Source: Streptomyces sp. TP-A0356 (lineage in GTDB: Bacteria; Actinomycetota; Actinomycetes; Streptomycetales; Streptomycetaceae). Taken from it: a stretch of DNA of 61,229 nucleotides. Under the pieces are notes generated by a model, which did no database searches, was not told where the DNA came from, and saw nothing but the letters and a program-made list of their open reading frames with translations. The number at the start of each line of letters is the position of its first letter. Within the stretch, counting starts at the first letter, position 1. This document shows, in pieces, positions 34,515 through 43,594 of this stretch. Both the position numbers and the translations under genes were made by a program. The DNA lies in contig NZ_BBZJ01000026.1 of the NCBI RefSeq assembly GCF_001417775.1, positions 1-61,229 on the forward strand, in the 5' to 3' direction.

Positions 34515-36197
34515 CTACCCTCGGCCCGCTCCCGCCGGGGCCTGCGCCTTCGCCGGACCACCCAGCGTCGCCTCCGCCGCCGCGTACAGGTCGGCCGGGC
34601 GCACCCCGCTCAGCGCCGTGACCAGACGGCCGTCCGGCCGGACCAGGAGGACGGTGTGGGCGGGCGCACCCGGGTAGCTCTCGGCGACCAGCAGTTCCGC
34701 CGGGTGCGGCAGGGCCGTCACCGCCGCCGCCAGCCGGGGCATGATCCCGGCGGACACCCAGTGCTTGCGCTCCCACACGCCCGTGCCCGGCGCGACCAGC
34801 ACCACCAGCAGCGATCCACGCCCCAGCCGGTCCCGTAGCCGTACGAAGGAGCCGTCCTCGGCCGTCACCCGAACATCCACGACCGGGGCCCCGGGCTCGG
34901 TCTCGACCGGTACCGCCGACTCCCCGGGCGCGGGCATGAGCGGGGAGCCGGCGTACGTCCCCGGCGCGCCCAGTGCGCCGCGCCCCAGATGGCCGTCCGC
35001 GAGCAGTGCGTCATGGCCGCGGGCGGCCCCGGGCACGTACGACCGCAGGCCTTTGCCGCTCCGCAACAACGGCAGCGCCTGGTCCGCTGCGCGCAGCCGG
35101 GCCGCGACGACGGCGCGGCGTTCCGCCTGATAGCTGTCGAGCAGAGCCTCGTGCGGACCGTGGTGCCAGGCCGAGGCAAGCTTCCAGGCGAGGTTGTCGA
35201 CGTCCCGGAGGCCCTCGTCGAGGCCCTGGGTGCCGAGCGCGCCGAGCAGATGCGCGGCGTCCCCGGCGAGGAAGACCCGGCCGACGCGCCAGCGGCGCGC
35301 GAGCCGGTGGTGGACGGTGTGGACGCCCGTGTCCAGGAGGTCGTACGCGGGCGTGGTGCCCCCGTTCCAGCCCGCGAGGGTCTCCCGGACAAGGGTGACG
35401 ATCAGCTCGGGCGTGACCAGGTCCTTGCCCGGCGGCAGCAGCCAGTCCAGGCGCCACACCCCGTCGGGCAGGGGGCGCGCCGCGACCTCGCCGCCCGAGG
35501 GGCCCGACGTCCGCCACGGCGGCATGCGGTGCAGCAACGCTTCGCCTTCCCAGGGCAGTTCGGTGCGCAGGGCCGCCACGGCGTGGCGCTCCACCCCCGT
35601 ACGGCCCGGGAAGCGGATGCCGAGGAGTTTGCGCACCGTCGAGCGCGGGCCGTCGCTCCCGACCAGGTAACTGCCGCGCCACCAGGTGTCCCGGGGCCCG
35701 CGCGCGTGCGCCGTGATGCCCGAGGGCTCCTGCTCGATGGAGTCCAGCCGGCTCTCCGCCGCGAGTTCGGCCAGTGGTTCGGCGGCGATGGCCTCGCGCA
35801 GGGCGCCGGTGAGCACGTGCTGGGCGATGTGCAGCGGGGCAGGCCCCCCGGCGACGCCGGATACGTCGGCCGGGCCGCTCCCGCTCTCGGCGGTGCCGTA
35901 CCCGCCCATGCGCTGCGGCTGTGCGCCCGCCGCCCCGAACGCCACGGTCCGCGTCACCTGCTTGCGGCGCATCGACCGCCATCCGGCCCAGCACAGCCCG
36001 GCCTCGGCGAGCGGGGTTCCCGTCAGCCGTTCCGTCAGGGCGGCGGTGTCCTCGCGCAGCACGACCGTGCGTGCGGCCCGCTGTTCGTCCTTGCCCGGGC
36101 CCTCGTCGAGGACCACGGACGGCACCTCCTGGCGCGCCAGCGCCAGCGCGAGCGACAGGCCCACGGGCCCCGCTCCGACGATGATCACCGGGTCCAC
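34515..36197 (-). CDS. FAD-dependent aromatic monooxygenase (PheA/TfdB/MhpA type)
   Basis: About 560 residues. The FAD-binding Rossmann motif begins at once (PVIIVGAGPVGLSLALALAR), the DG motif is LVGSDGPRSTVRK and the second FAD site is RVFLAGDAAHLLGALGTQGLDEGLRD. A C-terminal thioredoxin-fold domain (about 430-545) ends with HTVLLVRPDGRLVTAL. Such NAD(P)H enzymes hydroxylate phenolic or polyketide rings; the substrate is unknown. GTG 36197 has AGGGGG 8 nt upstream and leaves two residues before the Rossmann fold; the open frame continues 30 codons further but reads as non-coding. The same-strand cysteine operon lies downstream but has its own promoter. Confidence 0.88.
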   Translation of the reverse strand: MDPVIIVGAGPVGLSLALALARQEVPSVVLDEGPGKDEQRAARTVVLREDTAALTERLTGTPLAEAGLCWAGWRSMRRKQVTRTVAFGAAGAQPQRMGGYGTAESGSGPADVSGVAGGPAPLHIAQHVLTGALREAIAAEPLAELAAESRLDSIEQEPSGITAHARGPRDTWWRGSYLVGSDGPRSTVRKLLGIRFPGRTGVERHAVAALRTELPWEGEALLHRMPPWRTSGPSGGEVAARPLPDGVWRLDWLLPPGKDLVTPELIVTLVRETLAGWNGGTTPAYDLLDTGVHTVHHRLARRWRVGRVFLAGDAAHLLGALGTQGLDEGLRDVDNLAWKLASAWHHGPHEALLDSYQAERRAVVAARLRAADQALPLLRSGKGLRSYVPGAARGHDALLADGHLGRGALGAPGTYAGSPLMPAPGESAVPVETEPGAPVVDVRVTAEDGSFVRLRDRLGRGSLLVVLVAPGTGVWERKHWVSAGIMPRLAAAVTALPHPAELLVAESYPGAPAHTVLLVRPDGRLVTALSGVRPADLYAAAEATLGGPAKAQAPAGAGRG

Positions 36198-36342
36198 GGT
36201 GCGGCGCCCCCTGCCCACAGCGTTGTCCCGAGAGGCGTATGTGAACTGGAGGTTGGAGCAGGGTGCACGATCACAGAAAGTATGCAACAGACTGCGCGCC
36301 AGCCGGTCAAGCGGGACGCACGGCCGGTGCCCTTCGCAAGCG

Positions 36343-36376
36343 ACGGAGGCAGCGGCGCTCAGGCCGCTGCCTCCGT
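36343..36376 (-). terminator. gluABCD operon terminator
   Basis: A perfect 14-bp stem ACGGAGGCAGCGGC / GCCGCTGCCTCCGT (36343-36356 with 36363-36376) has a 6-nt loop. It lies 39 nt past the gluD stop on the minus strand. Confidence 0.85.
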
Positions 36377-36414
36377 GCAGGTCACGCCGTTCGGCCGGGT
36401 CGGATCGGCCGTTC

Positions 36415-37323
36415 TCAGACCGTCCCGCCGGCGCCGGTCCCGAAGGTGCCGCCGATCTGGGCCGGCTTGAGCTCCTCGACCTCCTCCGCGGCGAGGACCG
36501 CTCCCGTGCTCCGCTTGCTGCGTCGCAGCCTGCGCTCCAGCCAGCTCGCGAAGCTCGTCAGGGCGAAGTTCAGCGCGATGAAGACGACCGCCACCACGAT
36601 GAAGCTGGCGATGACGTTGGCGTAGTTGGCCGCGAGCGTGCTGCGCGCGTTCAGCAGCTCGGGGAACGCCAGCATCACGCCGCCCAGTGCGGTGTCCTTC
36701 ACGATGACGACGAGCTGGCCGACGATGGCCGGCAGCATCGCCGTGACGGCCTGCGGCAGCAGGATGCCGGTCATCGTCTGACTCTTGCGCAGGCCTATCG
36801 CGTACGCGGCCTCGGTCTGGCCCCTGGGGAGGGCCAGGATGCCGGCCCGTACCACCTCGGCGAGGACCGAGGCGTTGTAGAACACCAGGCCGGTGACGAC
36901 CGCGTAGAGGGGCCGCTGGTCGCTGGAGATGTTCGTGGAGCTGACGTAGAACTCGTTGGCGAACAGCATCAGCAGCAGCACCGGGATCGCCCGGAAGAAC
37001 TCGACCACCACACCGGCCGGAACCCGGACCCACCGGTGGTCGGACAGGCGCGCGATGCCGAAGACCGCGCCCAGCGGCAGGGCGATGACCATGGCGAGCG
37101 CCGCGGCCTTCAGGGTGTTGCCGAGACCGGGCAGCAGATACGTCGTCCAGGCCTCGGCGGTGGTGAAGGGCTGCCACAGGACCCACTTCAGCTGGCCCTT
37201 GTCGTCCATCGTCCGCCAGACCCACCACAGGAACAGGGCGAGCAGGACGACGAAGACGATGGAGAGGATCACATTGCGCCGCTTGGCGCGGGGGCCGGGG
37301 GCGTCGTAGAGAACGGAGCTCAT
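36415..37323 (-). CDS. gluD: GluD: glutamate ABC transporter permease
   Basis: About 302 residues with an N-terminal membrane anchor (NVILSIVFVVLLALFLWWVW) and a BPD permease domain of about five helices. The EAA loop that contacts the ATPase reads EVVRAGILALPRGQTEAAYAIGL...ILLPQA. The C-terminus is charged (LERRLRRSKRSTGAV). It forms the membrane channel with GluC. ATG 37323 overlaps the GluC stop (ATGA), so the two permeases are made together. An extended open frame upstream is not part of the gene. Confidence 0.92.
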   Translation of the reverse strand: MSSVLYDAPGPRAKRRNVILSIVFVVLLALFLWWVWRTMDDKGQLKWVLWQPFTTAEAWTTYLLPGLGNTLKAAALAMVIALPLGAVFGIARLSDHRWVRVPAGVVVEFFRAIPVLLLMLFANEFYVSSTNISSDQRPLYAVVTGLVFYNASVLAEVVRAGILALPRGQTEAAYAIGLRKSQTMTGILLPQAVTAMLPAIVGQLVVIVKDTALGGVMLAFPELLNARSTLAANYANVIASFIVVAVVFIALNFALTSFASWLERRLRRSKRSTGAVLAAEEVEELKPAQIGGTFGTGAGGTV

Positions 37324-37985
37324 CGCTTCACCGCCAGTCGCTTGCCCAGCCAGCCGAGGACGAGGCCGACCGGCAGGGTCAGTACCACGAAGCCGAAGGC
37401 GAAGACGGCGCCGATGGCGATCAGCTGGGCCTCGTTCTCGATCATCTTCTTCATCAGGGCGGCAGCCTCGGCCACGCCGATCGCGGCCGCCACGGTCGTG
37501 TTCTTGGTCAGGGCGATCAGTACGTTGGCCAGGGGGCCGATGACCGCACGGAAGGCCTGCGGCAGCACGATGAGGCGGAGGGTCTGGCCGAAGTTCAGCC
37601 CGATGGCACGCGCCGCTTCGGCCTGCCCGAGCGGAACGGTGTTGATGCCGGAGCGCAACGCCTCGCAGACGAAGGCCGCGTGGTAGGCGATGAGGCCGAG
37701 TATCGCCAGCCGGAAGCCCTGGATGGTGAAGTCGGAGGCCCCCATCGTCACGCCGAAGATGTCGGCGAGGCCGAGCGAGGTGAAGACGATGATGACCGTG
37801 AGGGGGATGTTCCGGACGATGTTCACGTAGGCGCTGCCGAACCCGCGCATGAGCGGGACCGGGCCGACCCGCATCGCGGCCAGCAGGGTGCCCCAGACCA
37901 GGGAGCCCAGGGCGGAGAAGACGGTGAGCTTCACCGTCATCCAGAACGCCCCTAGGACGTCGTAACCTTGAAGAAAGTCGAACAC
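37320..37985 (-). CDS. gluC: GluC: glutamate ABC transporter permease
   Basis: About 221 residues, a His/Glu-Gln-Arg-Opine type permease (HisM/ArtQ family). The N-terminus is FDFLQGYDVLGAFWMTVKL, and the EAA motif is CEALRSGINTVPLGQAEAARAIGLNFGQ...VLPQA. Five transmembrane helices are apparent. GTG 37985 has GGGAG 5 nt upstream. It follows gluB by 114 bp and overlaps gluD. Confidence 0.92.
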   Translation of the reverse strand: MFDFLQGYDVLGAFWMTVKLTVFSALGSLVWGTLLAAMRVGPVPLMRGFGSAYVNIVRNIPLTVIIVFTSLGLADIFGVTMGASDFTIQGFRLAILGLIAYHAAFVCEALRSGINTVPLGQAEAARAIGLNFGQTLRLIVLPQAFRAVIGPLANVLIALTKNTTVAAAIGVAEAAALMKKMIENEAQLIAIGAVFAFGFVVLTLPVGLVLGWLGKRLAVKR

Positions 37986-38099
37986 GATCTCCCGCGCTTC
38001 CGGGTGTGTGGCGTACGAGGAGGGCGTGGCGGCCGCCGCTGTGATCGCGGCGAGCGGCGGCGCGCCTGCGGAACCCTGCGTTACCTGGGGATCCCTGGG

Positions 38100-38942
38100 T
38101 TACTTGACGATCTGGCCGATCTTCGGGGCGGGCTCGTTCTTGTAGTTGGCCGGGCCGAAGTTCTTGTCGACCGCCGCCTTCCAGGAGCCGTCGGACACCA
38201 TCTTCTCCAGGGCGGCGTTGATCTTGTCCGCGGTCGCGGTGTCGCCCTTCTTGACGCCGATGCCGTAGTTCTCGTTGCTCAGCTTGAGCCCCGCGAGCTT
38301 GAACTGGCCCTTGTACTTGTCCTGGGCGGCGAAGCCCGCGAGGATCGAGTCGTCGGTGGTCACCGCGTCCACGGCGCCGCTCTGCAGGCCGGCGATGCAC
38401 TCCGAGTAGCCGCTGTACTCGCGCAGCTGGGCCTTGGGAGCGATCTTGTCGTGGATGTTCTGTGCCGAGGTGGAACCGGTCACGGAACAGAGCTTCTTGC
38501 CGTTGAGGTCCGTGGCCTTGGAGATGTCGGAGTTCGCCTTCACCAGCAGGTCCTGGTGGGCCAGCAGGTAGGGGCCGGCGAAGTCGACCTTCGCCTTGCG
38601 CTTGTCGTTGATCGAGTACGTGGCCGCGATGAACTTGACGTCGCCGCGGGCGAGCGCGCTCTCACGGTCGGCGCTCTTGGTCTCGACGAACTCGATCTGG
38701 TCCGCCTTGTAGCCCAGTTGCTTGGCGACGTAGGTCGCCACGTCCACGTCGAAGCCGGAGAAGGAACCGTCCGGCTGCTTCAGGCCGAGGCCGGGCTGGT
38801 CGTACTTGATACCGATCTTGATCGTCTTGCCGCCGCCGCTGCCGGAGGAGCCGCCGCTCTTGTTGCCGGACCCGCAGGCCGTGGCGGCGGTGGCGAGGGC
38901 GAGGACGACGGCCGTGGCCGCGGTGACCTTGCGGAGCTTCAT
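38100..38942 (-). CDS. gluB: GluB: glutamate-binding lipoprotein
   Basis: About 280 residues, a periplasmic-binding-protein-like family 3 lipoprotein. A lipoprotein signal peptide ends at the lipobox ATAC with lipidated Cys23; a Gly/Ser linker follows. The family pattern GFDVDVATYVAKQLGYKADQIEFVET is intact, as are GDVKFIAATYSINDKRKAKVDFAGPYL and GSTSAQNI. It captures glutamate outside the cell and delivers it to GluCD. ATG 38942 is preferred over ATG 38951 because the AAAGGA site is spaced 8-9 nt from the former. Confidence 0.93.
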   Translation of the reverse strand: MKLRKVTAATAVVLALATAATACGSGNKSGGSSGSGGGKTIKIGIKYDQPGLGLKQPDGSFSGFDVDVATYVAKQLGYKADQIEFVETKSADRESALARGDVKFIAATYSINDKRKAKVDFAGPYLLAHQDLLVKANSDISKATDLNGKKLCSVTGSTSAQNIHDKIAPKAQLREYSGYSECIAGLQSGAVDAVTTDDSILAGFAAQDKYKGQFKLAGLKLSNENYGIGVKKGDTATADKINAALEKMVSDGSWKAAVDKNFGPANYKNEPAPKIGQIVK

Positions 38943-39064
38943 GGTGAACATCCTTTGCGTGGTGAAGAGTTGGGGGCCGCGGCCCGGGACGCGGACCGTC
39001 GGTGGCGGAGGGCGCGGGTCGTCAGGGGCGCCGTCCGTGACATGGCTTCGGGCCGTCGGCTGGC

Positions 39065-39168
39065 GGGGCGCAGGTCGTCGGGGAGCGGGGCGCAGGTCGT
39101 CGGGGAGCGGGGCGCAGGTCGTCGGGGGAGTGGCGAGGGTCGTGGGCGAGTGGCGAGTGGCGAGTGGC
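39065..39168. repeat. Two nested minisatellites between gluA and gluB
   Basis: A 22-bp unit GGGGCGCAGGTCGTCGGGGAGC occurs at 39065 and 39087, and a third, slightly longer copy begins at 39109. A 7-bp GAGTGGC unit follows at 39128, 39148, 39155 and 39162. The 275 bp between the two genes hold no coding sequence. Confidence 0.85.
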
Positions 39169-39217
39169 GAGGGTCGTCGGGGAGTGGACCGAGCCGTCGG
39201 GGGCGCGGGCCGGGCCG

Positions 39218-39994
39218 TCAGTGGTGCAGGATCTTCGACAGGAAGTCCTTGGCGCGGTCGCTGCGCGGGTTGCTGAAGAACTGGTCCGGCGCGGCCTCTT
39301 CGACGATGCGGCCGTCGGCCATGAAGACCACGCGGTTGGCGGCCGAACGTGCGAAGCCCATCTCATGGGTGACGACGACCATGGTCATGCCCTCCCGGGC
39401 GAGCTGCTGCATGACCTCCAGGACCTCGTTGATCATCTCGGGGTCCAGGGCCGAGGTCGGCTCGTCGAAGAGCATGACCTTCGGGTCCATCGCCAGGGCG
39501 CGGGCGATCGCGACGCGCTGCTGCTGTCCGCCGGAGAGCTGCGCGGGGTACTTGTCCGCCTGGGTGGCGACGCCCACCCGGTCGAGCAGGCCGCGCGCCT
39601 TCTCCTCGGCCTGCCGCTTGTCCGTTCTGCGGACCTTGACCTGGCCCAGCATCACGTTCTCGAGCACCGTCTTGTGCGCGAAGAGGTTGAAGGACTGGAA
39701 GACCATGCCGACGTCGGCGCGCAGCCGCGCCAGTGCCTTGCCCTCCTGGGGCAACGGACTGCCGTCGATCAGGATCTCGCCCGAGTCGATGGTCTCCAGG
39801 CGGTTGATGGTGCGGCACAGGGTGGACTTCCCCGACCCCGAGGGGCCGATGACCACGACGACCTCGCCACGGGCCATGGTCAGGTCGATGTCCTGGAGCA
39901 CGTGCAACGCGCCGAAGTGCTTGTTGACGCTCCTCAGGACGACCAGTTCGTCGGTCGCGGCCACCGAGTCCTTGGCCACCGATACTTCGGTCAT
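39218..39994 (-). CDS. gluA: GluA: glutamate ABC transporter ATPase
   Basis: About 258 residues. Walker A is GPSGSGKST, Q-loop MVFQSFNLFAHKT, signature LSGGQQQR, Walker B KVMLFDEPTSALDP and H-loop VVVTHEMGF. It is the cytoplasmic motor of the GluABCD importer and the first gene of the operon. ATG 39994 has GGAG about 10 nt upstream; the in-frame extension to 40165 lies over the control region. In S. coelicolor the operon is induced by glutamate through GluR-GluK, which is encoded divergently here. Confidence 0.95.
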   Translation of the reverse strand: MTEVSVAKDSVAATDELVVLRSVNKHFGALHVLQDIDLTMARGEVVVVIGPSGSGKSTLCRTINRLETIDSGEILIDGSPLPQEGKALARLRADVGMVFQSFNLFAHKTVLENVMLGQVKVRRTDKRQAEEKARGLLDRVGVATQADKYPAQLSGGQQQRVAIARALAMDPKVMLFDEPTSALDPEMINEVLEVMQQLAREGMTMVVVTHEMGFARSAANRVVFMADGRIVEEAAPDQFFSNPRSDRAKDFLSKILHH

Positions 39995-40347
39995 TGCTGA
40001 CTGGCTCCGTCCTCGCTCGGTTTCGGAGGACAGTAGTAACGGCGTACGACCAGCGTCATTACATCTGAGGGAGATCTGAGCATCACAATCCGATAGCGGC
40101 CGTGCGCATGCCGTAGCAGGCGCGCGCCGGGCTCGTACCGGCTGGATAACGGAAGCCGCCCGCAACCGGAAGCCTCTTGACGCCGTCCTTGTTCATCGGC
40201 GTGACTGCCATGGTGCACGCGCTCGCGTGCACTCGTTCGTGTGGACGACGCTTTCCGGTACAAGGAGACAGAAGACCCTCGTACCTGTGGATGTACATGC
40301 GGAGAGCGAACGGGATTCGTACGGCGGAGGAACCGGAGGGGGCCGGC
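39995..40347. promoter_or_regulatory. Divergent gluA/gluR control region with direct repeat (353 bp, no gene)
   Basis: A direct repeat ATCTGAG at 40063-40069 and 40074-40080 has 11-bp periodicity, the form usually bound by OmpR/PhoB-type response regulators. It lies 69-86 bp before the gluA start. GluR is the obvious ligand. No protein-coding gene or stable hairpin was seen in the remainder. Confidence 0.55.
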
Positions 40348-41037
40348 ATGAGACTGCTTCTCGTCGAGGACGACAACCACGTCGCGGCCGCCCTGTCCGC
40401 GGTGCTCGCCCGGCACGGCTTCGTCGTCACGCACGCCCGCAGCGGCGAGGAGGCCCTCCAGGCGCTGGTCCCCGAGGGTCCCGGCTTCGGCGTCGTCCTG
40501 CTCGACCTGGGCCTGCCCGACCAGGACGGCTACGAGGTCTGCGGCAAGATCCGCAAGCGCACCAGCAGCACCCCGGTGATCATGGTGACCGCCCGCTCCG
40601 ATGTGCGCTCCCGGATCCACGGCCTCAACCTCGGCGCCGACGACTACGTGGTCAAGCCGTACGACACCGGGGAACTGCTCGCGCGCATCCACGCCGTCGC
40701 CCGGCGCGTCCCGCACGTGGACGACACCGGCGCCACCGAGACCGCGCTGCGCCTCGGCCCCGTGCGCATCGAACTGCCCACCCGCCAGGTCAGCGTGGAC
40801 GGCTCGGTGATCCAGCTGACCCGCAAGGAGTTCGATCTGCTCGCCCTGCTGGCCCAGCGCCCGGGCGTGGTGTTCCGTCGTGAGCAGATCATCAGCGAGG
40901 TGTGGCGCACCAGTTGGGAGGGGACCGGACGCACCCTGGAGGTGCATGTCGCATCCCTGCGCTCCAAGCTGCGCATGCCCGCCTTGATCGAGACCGTGCG
41001 CGGCGTCGGGTACCGGCTCGTCGCCCCGGCCGCCTAG
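40348..41037 (+). CDS. gluR: GluR: OmpR-family response regulator
   Basis: About 229 residues. The receiver domain has MRLLLVEDDNHVAAAL, phospho-acceptor VVLLDLGLPDQDGYE, MVTARS and KPYDTGELLARIHA. The winged-helix output (about 135-226) has LTRKEFDLLALLAQRPGVVF, REQIISEVW and RTLEVHVASLRSKL, with the final RGVGYRL. ATG 40348 has GGAGGGGG 5 nt upstream. It is divergent from gluABCD and followed by gluK after 9 nt. Named after the S. coelicolor glutamate-sensing system by synteny. Confidence 0.9.
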   Translation: MRLLLVEDDNHVAAALSAVLARHGFVVTHARSGEEALQALVPEGPGFGVVLLDLGLPDQDGYEVCGKIRKRTSSTPVIMVTARSDVRSRIHGLNLGADDYVVKPYDTGELLARIHAVARRVPHVDDTGATETALRLGPVRIELPTRQVSVDGSVIQLTRKEFDLLALLAQRPGVVFRREQIISEVWRTSWEGTGRTLEVHVASLRSKLRMPALIETVRGVGYRLVAPAA

Positions 41038-41046
41038 CGGGGACGG

Positions 41047-42462
41047 GTGGGCGCACGTCTGCTTCCGCTGCTCATCGTCCTGATGGCGGCCGTGCTGCTC
41101 GCGCTCGGCGTTCCTCTCGCGGTGAGCCTCGCGGCCGCCCAGCAGCAACGGGTGGTCGTCGACCGCATCGACGACACCGCGCGCTTCGCGGCCCTCGTCG
41201 TCACCGAACGGCCCGCCGCTTCCCGGGCGGGAGTCACGGACGAGCGCGGCGAGACCCTGCGCAAGGAACTCGCCATGTACTACGACGTCTACGGCATCCG
41301 GGCCGGCGTCTTCTACCGCGACGACGCACCCATGGCCCACGCGCCGGAGGACTGGTACCTGCCGCAGCGGGGCGAGGGCCGCGACGCCTTCAACGAGGCC
41401 CTCCTGGGGCGCCGCAGCCACGACCCCGAGCAGGTCTGGCCCTGGCAGCGCACCCGGCTCGTGGTCGCCTCCCCCGTCATCCGTGACGGCGACGTCATCG
41501 CCGTCGTCGTCACCGACTCGCCCACCGGGCAGATGAGATCGAAGACCCTGCACGGGTGGCTGCTCATCGGGGCGGGCGAGGTCGCCGCGATGCTGCTGGC
41601 CGTCGGCGCCGCACTGCGCCTGACCGGCTGGGTGCTCAGGCCCGTACGGATCCTGGACGCGACGACCCACGACATCGCCACCGGCCGTCTCAAGTCCCGT
41701 GTCGCGGCCGCGGGCGGACCGCCGGAACTCAGACGCCTGGCCCGGTCGTTCAACGAGATGGCGGACAACGTCGAGGAAGTACTGGAACAGCAGCGCGCGT
41801 TCGTCGCCGACGCCTCACACCAGTTGCGCAATCCGCTCTCCGCGCTGCTGCTGCGCATCGAACTGCTCGCCCTCGAACTGCCCGAGGACAACGAGGAGAT
41901 CGGCTCCGTACGCACCGAGGGCAAGCGCCTCGCCCAGGTCCTCGACGACCTGCTCGATCTGGCGCTCGCCGAGCACGCCGAGGCGGACCTGCGCATCACC
42001 GACATCGGCGCGCTGACCGCCGAGCGGGTCGCGGCCTGGGGTCCGGCCGCGCAGGCCAAGGGCGTACGGCTGACCGGGAACTGCCCGGCCACCACGGCCT
42101 GGGCGGATCCCGTCACCCTCTCCAGCGCGCTGGACGCGGTCATCGACAACGCGGTGAAGTTCACGCCCGAGTCGGAGCGCGTCGAGGTGGAGGTCGTGGC
42201 GAGCGGCGAGAGCGCCACGGTCGTGGTCACCGACGGCGGCCCGGGCCTGAGCGACGACGAACTCGCCCGTGTCGGCGATCGCTTCTGGCGAAGCGCGGCG
42301 CACCAGAACATCAAGGGATCAGGGCTCGGACTGTCGATCTCGCGGGCGCTGCTGGCGGCAGGGGGCGGCTCGATCTCCTACGAGCACCATGAGCCGCACG
42401 GTCTGAAGGTGACGGTCACGGTGCCGCGGACGGCGCCCGCGCCCGGCCCGCCCGGGGTCTGA
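41047..42462 (+). CDS. gluK: GluK: sensor histidine kinase
   Basis: About 471 residues. Two membrane helices (LLPLLIVLMAAVLLALGVPL near 5-30 and WLLIGAGEVAAMLLAVGAAL near 165-190) flank an extracellular sensor of about 135 residues. HAMP, HisKA (H-box FVADASHQLRNPLSALLLRI) and HATPase (NAVKFTP, DGGPGLSDDEL, GSGLGLSIS) follow. It is expected to sense glutamate outside the cell and phosphorylate GluR. GTG 41047 is 9 nt after the gluR stop, with a weak GGGGACGG site. Confidence 0.9.
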   Translation: MGARLLPLLIVLMAAVLLALGVPLAVSLAAAQQQRVVVDRIDDTARFAALVVTERPAASRAGVTDERGETLRKELAMYYDVYGIRAGVFYRDDAPMAHAPEDWYLPQRGEGRDAFNEALLGRRSHDPEQVWPWQRTRLVVASPVIRDGDVIAVVVTDSPTGQMRSKTLHGWLLIGAGEVAAMLLAVGAALRLTGWVLRPVRILDATTHDIATGRLKSRVAAAGGPPELRRLARSFNEMADNVEEVLEQQRAFVADASHQLRNPLSALLLRIELLALELPEDNEEIGSVRTEGKRLAQVLDDLLDLALAEHAEADLRITDIGALTAERVAAWGPAAQAKGVRLTGNCPATTAWADPVTLSSALDAVIDNAVKFTPESERVEVEVVASGESATVVVTDGGPGLSDDELARVGDRFWRSAAHQNIKGSGLGLSISRALLAAGGGSISYEHHEPHGLKVTVTVPRTAPAPGPPGV

Positions 42463-42478
42463 GACCGGGGCCGGGCCA

Positions 42479-42503
42479 AGAGCTCCGAAGTTCTAAGAGC
42501 TCT
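42479..42503. terminator. Weak hairpin between gluK and TAXI gene (convergent)
   Basis: AGAGCTC / GAGCTCT (42479-42485 with 42497-42503) has an 11-nt loop. The right arm overlaps the stop codon of the minus-strand gene. The stem is short, so terminator function is only plausible. Confidence 0.35.
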
Positions 42504-43500
42504 AAGGCTTGACCGACCGGTAGTAGCGCCGCGCCCCGTCGTGCAGCTCCAGCGGATCCGTGTAGATCGCCGTGCGCAGGTCCACCAGCTGGGCCGCGTG
42601 CACCTGCAGCCCGATCCGGTCACGGCTGTCGATCACCGCACGGGTGAGCTTCTCGGTCAGGTCCGCGTTCATGTCCTCCCGTGTCATCAGGAGGTTCGCG
42701 ACGGCCACGGTCTGCACGGAGGAGCCCTGCTCGGCGTCCGGGTAGGCGTCGGCGGGCATCACCGCGGCCCGGTAGTAGCGCGACGCGCCACCCTGTGCGT
42801 GCAGCTTCGCCACCAGGTCGCCGCCGATCGGCACCAGGCGGATCGCGAAGTGCCTCGACAGCTCCGTGATCGCGCTGGTCGGCAACCCGCCCGACCAGAA
42901 GAACGCGTCGATCCTGTGCCGCTGCAGCAGCTCGGGCATGGTCCCGATGCCGTCGGACAGCGGAGTGATGTCCCGCTTCGGGTCCAGCCCGGCCGCGGTG
43001 AGCACGTGTTCCGCGATCAGTCGTACTCCGGACCCACCCGGCCCGACGGCGACCGTGCGGCCCTTCAGATCCGCCACCGACTGCACGGGGGACGAGCGCG
43101 GCACCACCAGGTGCACGTAGTCGTCGTACAGACGTGCGCAGCCACGCAGCCGGTCCGCACCCGGCTTCTTCTCCAGCGCGTACGTCTCCACCGCGTCGGC
43201 CGCCGCGATGGTGAAGTCGGCGTCCCCCGTCGCCACCCGCCGTACGTTCTCCTGCGACCCGTCGCTGTTCAGCAGCCGTACGTCCAGCTTCGGCATGTCC
43301 TTGGCGATCGCGCGCTGCAGCAGGGTGCCGTACTTCTGGTAGACGCCGGTCGGGGTTCCCGTACTGAAGGTGACCGTGCCGCTCGGGGACGTGTCGCCGA
43401 GCGGCAGCAGCCACCACAGCAGCAGCCCGAGGACCGCGAGCGCGGCCGCCGAACCCAGCAGCGCGCGGCGTCTGCCGATACGGGGGAGTGCCTGGAGCAT
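42502..43500 (-). CDS. TAXI-family TRAP transporter solute-binding protein
   Basis: About 332 residues. An N-terminal membrane anchor or uncleaved signal (ALLGSAAALAVLGLLLWWLL) is followed by the TAXI domain: TVTFSTGTPTGVYQKYGTLLQ, SQENVRRVATGDADFTIAAADAV, LVVPRSSPVQSVADLKGRTVAVGPGGSGV and TEKLTRAVID. Such proteins bind small acids (glutamate/aromatic type) for TRAP carriers. No DctM-like permease gene is adjacent, so it may be an orphan or a sensor partner for GluK; position next to a glutamate system is conserved in Streptomyces as I recall. Confidence 0.87.
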   Translation of the reverse strand: MLQALPRIGRRRALLGSAAALAVLGLLLWWLLPLGDTSPSGTVTFSTGTPTGVYQKYGTLLQRAIAKDMPKLDVRLLNSDGSQENVRRVATGDADFTIAAADAVETYALEKKPGADRLRGCARLYDDYVHLVVPRSSPVQSVADLKGRTVAVGPGGSGVRLIAEHVLTAAGLDPKRDITPLSDGIGTMPELLQRHRIDAFFWSGGLPTSAITELSRHFAIRLVPIGGDLVAKLHAQGGASRYYRAAVMPADAYPDAEQGSSVQTVAVANLLMTREDMNADLTEKLTRAVIDSRDRIGLQVHAAQLVDLRTAIYTDPLELHDGARRYYRSVKP

Positions 43501-43594
43501 GCGCGCGATCCTGCCAGCACCTACGCATCCCTGACCAGGGCCGGGTGAACGGGAGGCCCAGGGGTGACCGCGCGGTGATCGATAGGGTCGCCGG

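Noticed and set aside
37324..38400. Upstream extension of gluD over gluC
   Set aside because: The ATGA junction at 37320-37323 and the permease homology fix the gluD start; the extension is antisense-like text in another gene's frame.
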